A DNA stretch of 64,000 nucleotides from Hydractinia symbiolongicarpus (GCF_029227915.1 NC_079877.1:23027851-23091850), one strand, 5' to 3'; counted from the first letter of the stretch, positions 36,411-50,700 are shown. The notes: a model not told the origin generated them from the letters alone. Numbers and translations are program-made.

Positions 36411-38063
36411 GTTAACACAAGTAACATAGGTAAGTAACATATACCCTTATTTCCAGGAGTAACGATGGCTTATGGTGGCGCCCTTGAGTATTTAATGCTC
36501 ATTTTGAGGTATGCAGACCCAAATAAGCGTACGCGTCTACCAGTGTGCCATCTCCCAAATTGGATTAATCCGGGGCTATGGTAACGTTTACTCGCTGATA
36601 ATAAATTGCCGCCAAGGGGAATCGAACCTCGGTCTCGCGCACAAACTGCGAGAGTTATAACAAGCCACAGTGGGGCTTAAACTGGGGCTTATTTATATCC
36701 TCCTGTCGTCAAAATTTCATTTACGTTTTCTAGGTAATTTCCAGGCATTCTCCAGCCAAGGCTTTATTTTTAAGTAGTTTCTAACATTTGAAAAAGGAAA
36801 ATTAAACATAGTCAAATAAGAGGTAAAAAAGGTGGTGACTACTTGGCAAAAAGACATCTATGTGGTTTTAAATATTCTGTGATCTGTTCAAACCAATCTT
36901 TAAGAAAAAAGTTTTAAAGTGCAAACTACAGTATTAAACTCGTCCGTTTAAGTTTTAAATTTAGTAGTAAATATTTTGTTCCTTATAACGTTCATATAAT
37001 AATGTTAGAACATATGTAATTCTTCCCTTATCCAATGAGTTCACTGACATTACACACAAAAATTGAACAAACGAAAAAAAACTTTTTGTAAGGTTTCAAT
37101 GAAACATGGGGACACAAAAAATGTCAAACCGTAGTTGATAGACAACCGAACTGAGCCACCAAAAAAAGAAGTGTGTGAACACACCCTTGTCTCCAGGGGA
37201 TTTTCGCCTTTTTAATATGATTTCTCTCTCATGAAAAAGGCAAAAACTGGGACAAAGGCGGTATGAACAATCTTTAGTAGTAATTAAAATATCCTCCCAT
37301 CTAGATAAAACTTTTACGCGCACGCTCTCTACAATCTCATCTCAACAATACAGAAATGTTTACATTTACGCTACAATTACCATTTTTATCAACCGATGGG
37401 AATCAACTATCGCTTAGTACACACGAGAAAAGGCAGCTAGCTGAGTTGGAAAGTCAAAAAGGTAATTTAGAATATCCAATTTAGGAGAGGTATAACGCCC
37501 TTGGCAAATTATTTAGCCAGGATGAAATTTCTTCGTGTAATTAATGATGGTGTGGGTCAGATTGCAGGAAGTGTTTTTGTGCCAGGAAGAAACAGAAAAA
37601 TTGAGTAAAAATCTTATAATTTTCTTTGGTATAGTTTTAACAAGAAAGTAGCAACTTTGTTCCTAGAGATTTTTTTTTGATGAATTTGATTGGCTGCTCG
37701 TAATAACAACTCAGGAACCAAGACATCCTGGGGACGAGGATGAAGGAGGATTTGCCACTGGACACTACGAGGGCGTTATGAATAAAACAAGGCATTTTTT
37801 TACGAAATGGTTTTCTTAAAAAAAGTATACACAAACAAATTTGGCATGGTCGATCAAACAACAAAATGGTAGCCATATCCATCAAAACATTGTAGAAAAA
37901 TGTGTTAAAGTTAACTATGGGTTTAGATAAATATAAAAAGTTGGATATAAACACGTTTATAAAGTATTGACATGTTTTACCACTGGTACGCAAACGCGTA
38001 GTTACACACTATGGCTTATGATCCATGTCACTTTAGTTGTTGTGAGTTGTACGGCTGACGTTA
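36411..38063. other. Intergenic region after the LINE, with a tRNA-like patch
   Basis: No supported gene. It contains the tRNA-like segment at 36608-36676 and otherwise AT-rich sequence. The 3' flank of the FSTL1-like gene (minus) is at its right edge. Confidence 0.5.
36608..36676 (-). ncRNA. tRNA-derived SINE head or tRNA relic
   Basis: On the minus strand a box-B match GAGGTTCGATTCCCC and a 5-bp anticodon-like stem CTCGC/GCGAG around a 9-base loop are visible, but the acceptor arms do not pair well. It fits a tRNA-derived SINE or decayed tRNA just beyond the LINE tail. Confidence 0.35.
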
Positions 38064-41000
38064 TCAGTGATCTTCCTTTTCTAAAAGAAACATGAATACA
38101 TATACTTTTTTATGAGAACAAAAACTTTGGTTTCAGTCTGAGATATTAATATAAATATAAAAGATATAAAAAATTAACCTTAGATTAACTTAGATTGGAT
38201 CATTATAATAAGATTACTAACAGGTTGCCAGGAAACTCTCCCTCGCTGTGCTTCTTTACACGAGTTCAATGCGCTCGAGAAAGCATAGAGAATAGAGGAT
38301 TTCCTGGCTAAGCGCCAAGGTGCCTACACCTATATTAGGATTTTTTTAGAGTGAAAAATGTTGATATATACGAAGGTCAATCTTTATCACGCGTTACGTT
38401 AAGAATTTATTTTATAAATCTTTCTTAGAGGTTTTTAGCATCAAGTTAAAAATGCACAAAATAGTTGCTTAAGATTTTAAAAAATTGCAGAATAGATTCT
38501 GAAAAAAAACTTTTTCTCCATTTTTCGGTTCTGCTGACTGCAAAGTAATTTAGTGAGTACTTCTCCGGATTTCCTGGTGTAAATAGAAGAACAAAAAGGG
38601 AACAAGAATGAGTAAACACATTGATAAACTATTTAGGGATGATTGGTTAGTATGAAGTACGAGAGATACTAACCTTTCCCACATTTGAGTTGCGTACACA
38701 CCCAGTGACCACAAGCGCATTTGCTAAAATAAGCACATCAATCATATGTGAATCACGTAGAACAACAAACTCAGTTTTATACTGTAATAACACACAAAAT
38801 CACGATAGCATGTTAATAATAGCATGGGGAAGATAAATTAGTAGGGAATTATTAACACTTTTTATGCGAACATTGGAGTAAAATCAATAACAACAAAGAA
38901 CAAAAACGGATGAGTATAATCTCGTAAAAAACGTTCCTGGCCGGTAAAAATTACATTAAATCAATATAGAAATAAAAAAAGTCGAGATGAGAAAGGGAGT
39001 AGAAACTGTCTGCAATGATTTTTCTTACCATGTGTTGCATCCTTGTGGAATCACATCTCCTTCGTCATATGCTACACCATCTAAGTCGCATTCTAAAGCA
39101 GTAAAGTATAAATATGTGTAAATATCCAAACATGTCCACTTTCCATAACTGTTAGAATTTTAGATGTAATTATAGGTAAGCATGATTGAATGATATTTGT
39201 GCTCTACGTTTTGCGATATAGAACAAGAAAATAAAGAAAATTTAAACTTATTTGGTAAAGAAATGTCTGATATAGTTTACAGTAACTCCACTATTTCATA
39301 CACCACTTTGCATCAAGTTGTGCAAAAATAACAGCCTATGTCTTGCTGGTTCCAAGCAGTAAGTAAAAAGAGAACAGCACAAAAAAATATGTTTTTGAGA
39401 GATGCAAATTCTAAATAGTTATACCTTCTTTGGGTGGATAAAAACTTGGATGTAGGCATTTATGGAACTCATCAAATTCTAGTTTGTAATCTGAATTCAC
39501 ATCTGTAATCGCCATTAATTCACTCAAACACAAGCCACGTAGTATAGGATTGGAATAAGTATCTGTGGATAATTTCTACAAGGCAGAATTGCTATACAAT
39601 GATTATACTTCTTGTGGTGAAGTTGTTCTTATATTTTTCGGTTCCGCCAGGACGTTTCTTACATTAACTAAAGCTTTTTAGAAATTTTTAAAACTTTAAC
39701 CCTGCATAGCCTTGAATGTTTTTCAGCAACTATATTGTTTATTCATTCAAATTGCTTTTCTATTTTATAAATATTTAAAAGTTAGCAGTATGTTGGTCAA
39801 ACTCGTGTCTCTTATAACAAAAAGAAAAACGTGTATAATATTGCAACCTTGTTGGAAGAAGAAAGAACAGAAGCAACTTTTGCAGACTACACAATTTAGT
39901 GATTATATTCTTCACACAAAGAGTAATTATATTGTTTCTAACCTATTGTGTATTCTTAACACTTAGCTTAACGGCAGCCTACCTTGGATATTGAATCATC
40001 TTTCTCTAGGAGTTTCATAAACTCCATTGTGTCTAATGCACCATCACCATCGGTGTCCAGCATGTTAAAATATTTCAATAGTAAACCTTTGTAAGAAATA
40101 TCATTAAACTCCAACTTTAACTCCTTTTTTAACCAATCAATGATGGCCTCTCTGATGTTGTCCCGATCTCGCTGCATACAAACAACTAAAAATAGAAAAA
40201 AAGTGAATATAAAACTTAACATAAATTCAGGTAGGCTAATAAACACTGACACTACAACATGATACTGTTACATGGATGTTTTTAATAGAAAAAACCTCTC
40301 TTTTAGCCTACACTACAGTCTCATGGTTTTATCAAAAAAACTCAGATACTCTAAACACATACTGGGCTTTGGTTTACTTTGATCCATTTCTATTTCTTTT
40401 GTCAACATCTTCTCTTTTTCTTTTCCTAAATAAATTCATTTTTGTAACATTACAGCTATACCTTGCACAGAAAGTTAGCAATGGAAGAAATCAAAACAAG
40501 TTTTCACTTTTTCTACATTTCTAATAAGTAAAATACCTTTTTAACATTACACATGATGTATACAAACCTTCTTCACATGACATAGCAGCAACCAATTTTA
40601 TTGTTTCTTTTTCCTTTTGTAAACATGATGCTTGCTGCAAGTGGCAAAGACTTTTGTATGTTTTTGTGTGGGTGCCATTGCTGCCACACACCGGCTTTGC
40701 ATCACCCATGCATCTTTTAATACATTCACACTCTGCTATTCCATACCGTTCAACACATTCTGATCCAATGGCACAGTACATTGTATCACATGTTAACTTC
40801 TTTCTGGCATCTATGCATGACGTAAAACAATTTATAAATAAAATTCTAAATTGATAAGTAATCATAACACACTCTGTAGATAGAAAGGGTTTTTTGTATC
40901 CAACCTACCTTGTTTAAGGTCTTGCATATGACCACCAAGAGCAAGCTATGATAAATATATAAGTTACACACTGTCATTGAATTTTTTGCAAGGAAGAGTT

Positions 41001-41487
41001 GTTAAAATTGATCAGAATTAGATTCTGTAATTCAATACTAATTTTACAGAAGGGTACAACAAATGTGGTCACATTAATAAAGGAATGCTAAGGTGAAAAA
41101 TGATGTTGTACTTAGCTATATTGTAGAGTTTAAAAAATTGTTTAGCAAATTTATTAAAATTTCTTTTTATTTTCAATATATATATCCACATTTACACAAC
41201 TTCAAATTTCATTCAGGTTGCTTTTAAGTGACGTGAGTAAAATAGCCAAAGTTAAAAATTGTTATATTATGTGCCATTTTGAACGATTTTTGAAAGCCTT
41301 TTTAATTTTACTGCCAGAGTAAATAGTTTAGGATCAAAACATGTGTGAAGCAGCTAGTGTAGGTTTTCTGCCCTCAATAATAATTTAGATAATAGATAAT
41401 TTATAAATAGGCATTTGAATCTTAAACCAATTTTAAATATAAAATAAAACTTACTGTTATTAGTGTGAATATCCAAATATGATGCAT
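38064..41487 (-). CDS. FSTL1: Follistatin-related protein 1-like (SPARC family), eight exons
   Basis: Minus-strand exons 41455-41487, 40909-40945, 40568-40810, 39983-40185, 39425-39575, 39029-39092, 38674-38723 and 38064-38080 close in frame to 265 residues. A signal peptide (about 1-18) precedes a follistatin-type Cys module (Cys31, 36, 42, 51, 53, 57) and a Kazal-like fold (PVCGSNG, about 63-101). Two EF-hands follow: loop 1 at 147-158 (DTDGDGALDTME, canonical) and loop 2 at 197-208 (DVNSDYKLEFDE). A Cys-rich VWC-like end (about 224-258, CACGHWVCTQLKC) matches the C-terminus of vertebrate FSTL1 in order and spacing. It should be a secreted glycoprotein (one NGT sequon in the Kazal region) acting in extracellular signalling, where FSTL1 is known to modulate BMP/TGF-beta. 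The last exon codes only five residues and is the least certain. Vertebrate FSTL1 EF-hands are reported as degenerate; these look able to bind calcium. Confidence 0.92.
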
Positions 41488-44400
41488 CTAAATGTAACAA
41501 TATAACATGAAAATAAATTAACTATAGCTAACTACACATTAAATTGTATCACAAAAATAATTTACTATGATGATATCTTTGTTTTTAGGTACAAAGTTTA
41601 CGTACTTTATGTTCATGTAGGTATAACAAAGTAGCGATGCAAAGTTTAAACTTTTGTGTGAAACAGTTTTGTGACTGTCTTTGTGCTCTATTATGTTTTT
41701 AGAAAAAATCAAATAAAAACATCACTTAAAAAGAAAAATTAGTCACTAAATCAACAACAGCCGAATAGAAATTGTTTTTACTAATTGTTATTTTTCTTTG
41801 TTTACTTGTCACATTCTACAAATCACAGTCAGGCAAGTTTTTTACAAACCCTTTAGCAGGAAACACTTTGTTTACATTATGTACCGCTTTCATTTTTGAA
41901 CTCAGGGCAAAGTGGATATAATTTGTTTACATTCATATTTTGTGAAATTGTCACATGAGGCCAATCCCGGATTTTCCTTGATTTTCGATTTCACCTTTCA
42001 TTTTCGAAAGTTCAATCCAAGACAAGTTCGGAAAGAAAGGGGAGGGAGGTTTAAATGGTTCTTAGTTTTATTTCAAAAATTGGTACATTGCGAGTTTATT
42101 AGCTGGATTTATCAAATTACTTTACTAAAAGCGTGAGCATGAACTAAGCACACACAAGGTGAGAGAAAAAGAAAAGCCTTACCCCCTCCGCTCTCGCCTG
42201 CTGAATGGATCAAGCTGGGCTTATATAAATCTATATTAAAATCCTTGTCAGGATATTTTAAAAAAAGATCTAGTTAGAATGTGTCTAGCTAGCTATTGAC
42301 TGGATTTGAAAATGCAATGGAATAATTTCTTGAGCTAGCTAGTATTAAACATTCAGCATCAGTTCAGGATAACACAGGGATGGATGGAAACAGTTTCCCT
42401 GTTAGAAACAATTTTCATATACAAGAGCTTTTTTTGTGTAAAAATAGGAAATAGTTTCTGAATATGGAAACAAATTTCAGTTTTCCATCTTGGGTTTCTT
42501 CATTATAATCTTTTGGCCAATAGAAAGCCCTACCAATGAAATTAAAGATATTATATGGAACTAGGGTGTACTTCAGGGGTTCTCTTACCACTAGAGTTCT
42601 AATCAAAGTTACCGTTATATTAAAGATATTTTACCCCATCCCCCAGCCAAATAGAAAAACAGTTTTCCAAGTCGGAAACGATTTCTGTTTTACACAAAAA
42701 CAACATATATAAAATCTGGTTTCCAAATTTCTATTTTTTTCATTATATGGAAACTTTCTATATCTGTACCTTATCCCAGGCTGTTCAGCCAGGTTAGTCA
42801 CAAACACGATAGAGTGAGGAATAACATTTTCGTGTGTGCCAGTGGCTGGGTGTAGAATTAAACGTAAAAACATAAAGGAATCCTTAATAAGCATGATGCA
42901 CAGTTTAAAAGAAGCTAGTTAATTGATTTTCATATGGTATCCAAAAAGATCTGCTAAAGGGTAGTGGATGGAGGAAGGGGGGGGGGTAGTTTAACGGATA
43001 AAATCTGCTAAGAGCGAAAAATCGCTTTTGCCACCAGACATGTCTAGCTCGTCTTTACCAAAAAACCTCACCAATTTGTATAATTTATTTATTTTTTGAT
43101 TGAATTTTTTTTGGTTGCATTAGATTACTAATGGTCTAATGGTCTGTTGTTTATATTTCTACATGCAAGAGTGTGCATGTATGTTTATTTGTTCTTAACA
43201 CAAAACCAACCATCACACAGAAAGTGTTCTATGGCTTCAATCACAAATCAAACCCAACAAGTAAATTTTACATAACACTTATTTTCCTGTAGTCAAAATT
43301 TCCATTTTATGTAGATACTAAATCTTTCCCTAATTTTTATACCCTTAAACTTTTAAAAAAGACTTACAATACTGCTTAAATGTAACTTTACATGTACTGA
43401 GTTTTACAATGTCGTGTAACGATCTCATGTCTACATAAAGAACCTTCGCATATCTTTTTTTTACACATGAACTTAATTGCTTTCTATTGTTATCGTCATG
43501 CACGAGTCATAACAATAAGATTTGATGAATCCCTTTGTTCTTAAATGTAACATGCATGTTATTGTTTAAAAGTGTTAAAGATCGCGAAGGCTATTGAAAT
43601 ATATTATTTTAGAAAAATGAACGAACATAACACGTTAAAATTAAATCATTAACTTGATATTGTGCTTTTGAAATCTAATGGTCTTGCATTGTAAATGATT
43701 GGGATGAGAACTTGTGGATGACTCTTGGCTCTGCAAGATCTGAATTTTTGATGGAATAAGGATATAGGTGTAGGTGAATTTTAATTAATTTCAAGCCATC
43801 TGAAGAGCAGACTGGTCCATTCTCTGTAAAACAGTTGCAATATTTCTGCATTAAGAGAAAATCCAGCTGGAAAGTTAAAAAGATTTTTTAATAACAATTC
43901 CACTAATGTTTTAAAAGCAATTTTATTTTTTTTGAAAGGGGGAGGGAAATAAGTTTTTTTCAGGAGACAGAACAACTCTATAACTAAGGTGTCTAAATGA
44001 GATACAAATATGTGTTTGTCTTTACTTGTTTTGTTCATTATGTTGCACTTTTTCAAAACAAAACAAAAAGAATACAACAGAGTTTCACAATTTTAAGTTT
44101 TATAACCTCTTTTTAACAAGCTGTGTGATATGAAAGGCTGAATTGAATGAAACATTTCTCACAGCAGCTATGTGTGAAATAAATAATTAAAAATCTTGAT
44201 GCTATATTTTTTCTATAATTATAAACCAGATTATTAGAAGTGGATAAAAAATCAGGACACAAAAATTATTTTTGTTTTGAAAGTGAAAGTGATAGTAGAG
44301 CTTGTATATATGTTGTTAATACCTTAACAGCTATTATATATACAAGAAATAAAAGTTAAACTTTCTTTTTCAACAAAGATCTGTTTTTAAGTTGGTGATA

Positions 44401-44754
44401 GCTGTCAGCATAATTATTTAGATTTCAGCTAGAAGGTTGGGATTTCTTTTGCATCCCAATCGTTCTTGTGTTTATTTAAATTTAGATGCCATGGTAGCAA
44501 TATATAAAATATTTATTGACCTATTAATTATTTATTTATTTATGTGAATTAAAACAGGGAGAATATTTAAGTCAACCTAACTACATTTTCAGAAAATTGG
44601 TTGTGAAGGGAGCTCATTGTTTTTAGTTTTGTGAAAAAGTATTTCTTCTGTATTGTTTGTATTTTTATTTCAGGGTAGAATAAAATGTAAAACTTGTGCA
44701 TCCACAGATCCCACAAATAACTAAAAAATTATAAAATTATAAAAACAGTCACTC
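41488..44754. other. Intergenic region between divergent FSTL1-like and ATP11 genes
   Basis: About 3.3 kb of AT-rich sequence holding the upstream regions of both neighbours. A possible inverted-repeat element is at 42375-42779. A short G-run lies near 42977-42987. Open frames here are short and featureless. Confidence 0.5.
42375..42779. mobile_element. Possible degenerate hAT-like MITE
   Basis: The left end begins CAGGGATGG and the right end finishes CCTTATCCCAG. Inside, diverged inverted blocks containing TTTTTGTGTAAAA and GGAAAC can be aligned arm to arm. No 8-bp target duplication is visible, so the element is old or wrongly bounded. Confidence 0.3.
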
Positions 44755-47700
44755 ATGGTAAGCTGAGTATACATGTATATAAAGAAAATGTCTGATATTT
44801 ATTTTTATGATATTATATGTTTTATACAAATAAATTACTGTAAAAATAATAGTTTTAACAATAATCCATGTTTATTTATATATAATATAAGAAGAATGAT
44901 CACTATTTTTTAATTTAATTTCTGGATAATTTTTATTTCTGTATATTTTGTGGATACTAAGGAAAGAAACCTGGAATAACTTTATGTTTTTTATGAAATA
45001 CAAGTGAGAATTTAATTAAAATGGAATTTTATAGGGTTGTTTTGGTCCTCCTAATTTGGGTGAATTTAGAGTGGTGTACGCTAACCAGCAAGTTCCCTCT
45101 GGAGAAATTGGTGTGTCGGTTGTAAATGCACACAAGCATTATGCGAACAATGTTGTTGTAACATCCAAGGTATGGTGTATTTTTAGCATCAGCAAAACAT
45201 TGGTTACCTGTTGTTAAGGCTTCCACTTAAACAACATTTATGGAATCGAATGAGATCTATTATTGCAAAAGTAGGTTCCTGCTTTTTATTAATTGTTGTC
45301 AATCGATTCCATTTTTGTTTTAGTGAAAACCTATCTAAACTCTGTCTTTAACTAAACTGTTTTATTTTGTTTTTAGTATAAGATATGGAATTTTGTGCCA
45401 AAGAACTTATTTGAACAATTTCGAAGAATTGCAAACTTTTATTTTCTTTGTATCGTAGTTGTGCAGGTAAACATTTTACAGTTTGTTATTTCATAATGTC
45501 TCATGCTTTTCATTGTATCCATAGATTTTTTTACAGTTTATGTCAAATCAATAATGTTGGCATTCACCTCAGCACATACTTAATTCCAAGTTGAATTAGA
45601 ACACATCTCTTCATCTGCTAACTTTTCTTAAAAAAATATTCTTTTATTTTCAGTTCAGCATATTGGATCGTACTCCTGTGTCTCCCATCACAAGTCTTTT
45701 ACCACTAGTATTTGTGATAACAGTCACAGCTTTTAAACAGGTATGTTTTACTTAAGGTTACTGTAAAGAAAACAATTTTTTTTTTTAGGTTTTTTGCAAA
45801 AAATTCATGACATACAGAAAAAAAAATTCTCTTTCCAATGACATATTTTATATTCTATGAAAATATTTGGAGCATCCCTTTTTTCTGGAAAAGCCTTTTT
45901 AGAGGTGTTATATCCTTCACACCTTTGAAAAAATATGTGCAAAATGAGTTGAGCATATTTTTTGTAAACATTATGCATAATATGGAACTCCCGTATAAAA
46001 ATATGCATAATAATATTTTTTAGATAGTTTACTTTCACTATCGAATTAAAAAAAATCAAAGTTAAGGAATATGCATATGAGCTGTCTCCTGTAAACCTGA
46101 CTTCTGCCTATTAATAATTCTGAGCGCGTTCACGCATATTCAGCATAAAGAAAAAGTTCGCACTTCTATCATCTTTCTGCATACTCAGTTCACACATTTT
46201 TATAACACCTACGAAAATCTTTAAAAACAAGTTAGTAAATTTTCGCCTACATGCCTTTACGTTTGTGGTCTCTTTTTCCGAAAGCTTCGTATTGGCTCAT
46301 TGAAATTTTCGGTAACGAAAAGCTGAATAAATTATGCACAAAAGGTTCCCAGATTTTTTTGTATAAATTACTGATTAGCGAATTATGACGACAGAAAGAA
46401 AAAAATATGCATTTTTTTGAATGATTATATATAATTACAAATAATTTCATAACAACGTTATTAGAAAAAAAAACCGGGAACCTTTTTGAATTTAATTCCT
46501 GCTGAATATAATGGTGCGAAAACGAGAAGTCTGCGACCACGCGTTCGGAAAAAGAAGCCATTTTAAAACGTACGGTGAAAAAAAATTGTTGTGTGTTTAT
46601 TTCATTATATTTTTCTTTTTGGAAAATTACCATCTCACGAAAATAACACCATCAAAAAAGTCTTACATCAAGCATTCAGAAACAAAAAAACATAAAAAAA
46701 GTATAACAGTATTGATATAATATAAGGGTTTTTCTGAGACTACTCATCAAGTGAGTTTTTTCCTTTACAGTAACCTTAACGCCAAATGACACATGAATAA
46801 GTCGCTGTAGTATAACTAGTTTTTATAACATGTCTTATGGAAATTGCACGGTTTGGAGTACATTACTACTGTGGCTATACATTCTGCGAAACGCTATTTG
46901 CTTTTCTTTTTTTCTTCTGGGACATAACATATCAACTAAGTGCTATTTTGTGGATAGAAAGCGAATTCGAATTGCGAAGCGAATTTTTTTTTAGCATTAG
47001 GAATGTATCTGTAATGCTGCACTCCATTGTCTGTTTTACTTTAAAATCACTTATGCAATCCCAGCAACAAAAAGTTGTGTCTATACATTCCTGAATAATG
47101 GTGGTTGATTATAAAAGAAAATAGCCTTATTTGGCCATTTTAATTTGCAGTAAAGTAGTTCTTTGGTATGCTGCTTTGTTAACAGGGCTATGAAGACTGG
47201 AGGCGACATAGGGCAGATAAAGAAGTTAACAATCGACCTGCCATTGTTATTAAGCAAGGTCGTGAAAAGTCGGTTTATTCAAAACATATCAAGGTATCTT
47301 ATATCTTGCCATATTGTTCTGCTTCTGTTTGTACATTTTTATGGCTTTTAGTTTTTTTGCTAAGAAATAGGCTCATGTACATACCTTACCATTTATCAAT
47401 TTAATTTAAAGATATGTAATTTTTTTGCAGTTTTATATCTATATTTATATCTGAATGTTTCTATCTTTTTATTTGATAAATATAATTTTTTTTAAAAAAA
47501 TGTAGAAAAATTGTTTATTTTTGTTAAGCGTGGTTTTCAATAGGTTGTAGATGCTCCGCGGTTCTTGCACAACAGTTGTCACGCAACACTGCTGCAACAA
47601 GTTGTTGCGCAACACTATGTTTCCAAAACAAAGCAAAAACCAAAACATCGTAAAAATGACACATGTGAACATGCAATTTATCTTTCTTTGTCAGCTCAAA

Positions 47701-50700
47701 TTGTTGATCAGTATACTTGCAAGAAGATGAAAACTAAAACAAAAGAAGAGAAAAATTCATAGATTTTGCTGCTGAGCGATTAATAGTAACACTTTGTTAT
47801 TTGGCCACAGGCGAATCCCAACAAACGCAGTCTTTTACTTTCGTATTGGTAGAGCAACGGTATGCAATATCATAAGTGAAACTACTCAAGCTATATGGGA
47901 TAGTTTGATGCCGATATACTTAAAGTCGCCAGATACTATTGAAGAATGGAGAACCATTGCTTTCGAATTTGGAAAAGAATAGAACTATCCTAACTGTGTA
48001 GGGGCAATTGATAGTAAACACATATGCATAGAAGCTCCAGCTAACTCTGGTTCCGCATATTATAACTACAAAAAAAATTTTAGTATGGTTTTTATGGCAA
48101 TATGCGATGTCAAATTCTGTTTCACGATGGTCTATATAGCAAGTTATGGCAGAGATAAAGATGTGTCTATATTCAATGCATGTGAAATATACAAGGCTTT
48201 TCAAAATAATTTATTAAATATTCCTGAAAATAAAACAACATCATCGAAATTAAAATTTCCACCAGTTTTAATCTACTTTGCTGTAGTCATCATTTAATTC
48301 TTTAAACACTTGTCGCTGTTGTTTGATTTAATTATAAGTTTCTTTTTGTTGTTGAGTGTTCAAATTCTCGTGTATAAATTGAATGAAAATGGAATCTTTG
48401 ATCAAATTAATTTGTTCAATGCCGTCACATTGTTGTCGTTCATTACTACTGTTCTCTGGCTGCATCACACGATGAATAAGTTGAAACTCGGACAAAAGAT
48501 AAGGTGTTGAACTTCAACAAACTTTCCCACGCTGTCTGCAGTGGGAAAGTTTGTTGAAATTTCTCTGGGCTCTATATAAGTGTTAAACCATTTGAGATAG
48601 TCATATTCGTGACTTATCAAATTCCTTGAAGATCCTGAAGGCGTGGATTTTCTTTTTCTTAAAAATCTCCCATAGGCGGATCGTATAGTTTTATATTTGC
48701 TCTCCGCCTCCATGCGTTCATGTTAAATTTTGAACCAATTTTCTCCCAGGCATTCCTTTTTTTATCCTGGTTTTTGAATTCGAAATCAAATTTGTCATAT
48801 AAAATCTTGTTTTGTTGGACTTCTTGCATGAATCTTTCTTTTGAAAACGAAGTAGCAGCAGCCATTTTTATTTTTGATTTGTTGTTGTTGTTCAGAACAA
48901 GGGTTATTTTACAGAACCAAAATTTTCAAAATAAATATTCAACTAAAATGACGCACTATTGCTTATTCTTCAACAAGTTGCAACACAGAACAAAATAGAA
49001 ATTTGTCAATCTCGGCAACACTTGTTGTGCAACATCGAAACAGTTGTGCAACATTTATTGTGTTGTGCTACATTATGTTCCCAACAACTCCGCAACAGTT
49101 GCACAACAGTTACACAACAGCCCGCGACTTATTGGAAACCACACTTAAATGTAACACCAACTACTTTCTTATTTCTTTTAATTTTACAAATATGAAACTT
49201 GTGACTTCTTAAATTATCAGGTTGGGGATATTGTGAAAGTTCAAAACAATGAAGAAATACCTTGTGATCTTGTCGTTATTTCATCGTGTGAAGAAGAAGG
49301 AAAAGCCCATATTATGACAGCAAATTTGGACGGAGAAACTAATTTGAAGGTTTCTGTCTATTTATTTTTATTTTTTTTTTGTTTTATTGGATAAGTATAA
49401 ACGAGTACTTGCTTGATCAAATAAATTTTATAAGACAAATTTAAAATGCATGTGATGCTATTCCAATATTAAAGCTTATCTTTCAGCTCATTGTACATAT
49501 ACCGGTTCCAACATCTAAAAATCCTAAAATTACATGATTTTTTGTGAAAACTCCTAAAAATCCCAAGTTTTTAGGAAAAATCCTTTTGTCAAACTCAATT
49601 TTTATAACAGATTTTCTTTTGTGGAGTACAAGACTGAAATATTTATATTCTGCATCAGCTAAAGCATAAAAGAAATCTGATTAACCCAATATGCCTTCCT
49701 TGTTAATTTTTTTTCAAATTCTTTATTCTTGTGATTCTAAGTTACACTTTCACTAATTCAATTTCTCCTAAAATCTAAGTTTTAGTAAGCGTATTCCCTG
49801 TTAATCAATAAGTCTCCTTAAAATCCTTCTATATTCTCCTAAATATCCTAAAACAAAACAGTTGCAAAATGAGTGAACCCTGTATTTTTTTTTCATTAAT
49901 GCACCTGTGTTTTATGCCAAGTTATTGGGTCATTGGAAAAATTTAAGAGGCCTGGGACGAGCAAATGAGTGAGATTTTAGCAAAAAAATTTATGTAATCA
50001 ATTCACCTTTATATATCTATGCATTTATAAAGTTTGAAGGCGCATCCCTTAACGGGTCTAAAATTACTGATGACAGAAAATATCAAAATTTGCAATTGTT
50101 TAAATATGACATCATAATTTATGCAACATAATTAAATCTGAAATTTTTTAAATGTGAATATCACGAAAACGAAATAAGCTTTTTAAAAAATTTAAAAACA
50201 CTTGTTGACCAACTTCTTAAGCTCTATAATATAAGTTCAACATCATATTATACCCCAGGTTCCCTTTAATACTCTCCTCTTATTCTGTTTGACGTTGATT
50301 TGTGTATTTTTATTTAGGTCAGGTCAAGTCTGCTTGAAACAGCTCAGTTAACAACAGCACAAGACTTGACAAATTTTCAAGGAAAGGTAGAATGTGATCA
50401 TCCAGAATATGATATGTACAAGTATGATTCCTTGTTTTTTATGGCAAATTTGAAAATGCAAGTTTCAAATTTGTCTCGTTTTTAATTTTTTTTGCTCTTA
50501 TGTATCAGCAACAAAAGCTCACAAGCACAGCCTTTTTTCTTTTTAAAAAATTTAGAAACCTAAAAGGGATTATGTATGTATGTCATTATATTCACACAGT
50601 TAATATGTGAGACTATCTGTTCATTATAGATTTAATGGTCGTATGATACTTTTTAATGAAAGTGCTCCAACAACACAGTACGTTGGTTAACTTTTTTGTT

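Larger units (their letters stand above)
47524..49148. mobile_element. Decayed PIF/Harbinger transposon in ATP11 intron
   Basis: The ends at 47528 and 49144 carry inverted repeats GCGTGGTTTTCAATAGGTTG and GTGTGGTTTCCAATAAGTCG, bordered by TTAA on both sides, which contains the 3-bp TWA target typical of Harbinger. Both subterminal zones repeat TTGCACAACA-like motifs. Inside are remnants of the two usual Harbinger genes on opposite strands: a nuclease on plus and a MADF/Myb-like protein on minus. Its length (1.6 kb) and the broken frames show a deleted, inactive copy. Confidence 0.9.

Noticed and set aside
46247-46633. 128-codon minus frame
   Set aside because: Lies inside the TTAA-type element and shows no transposase motif; probably chance.
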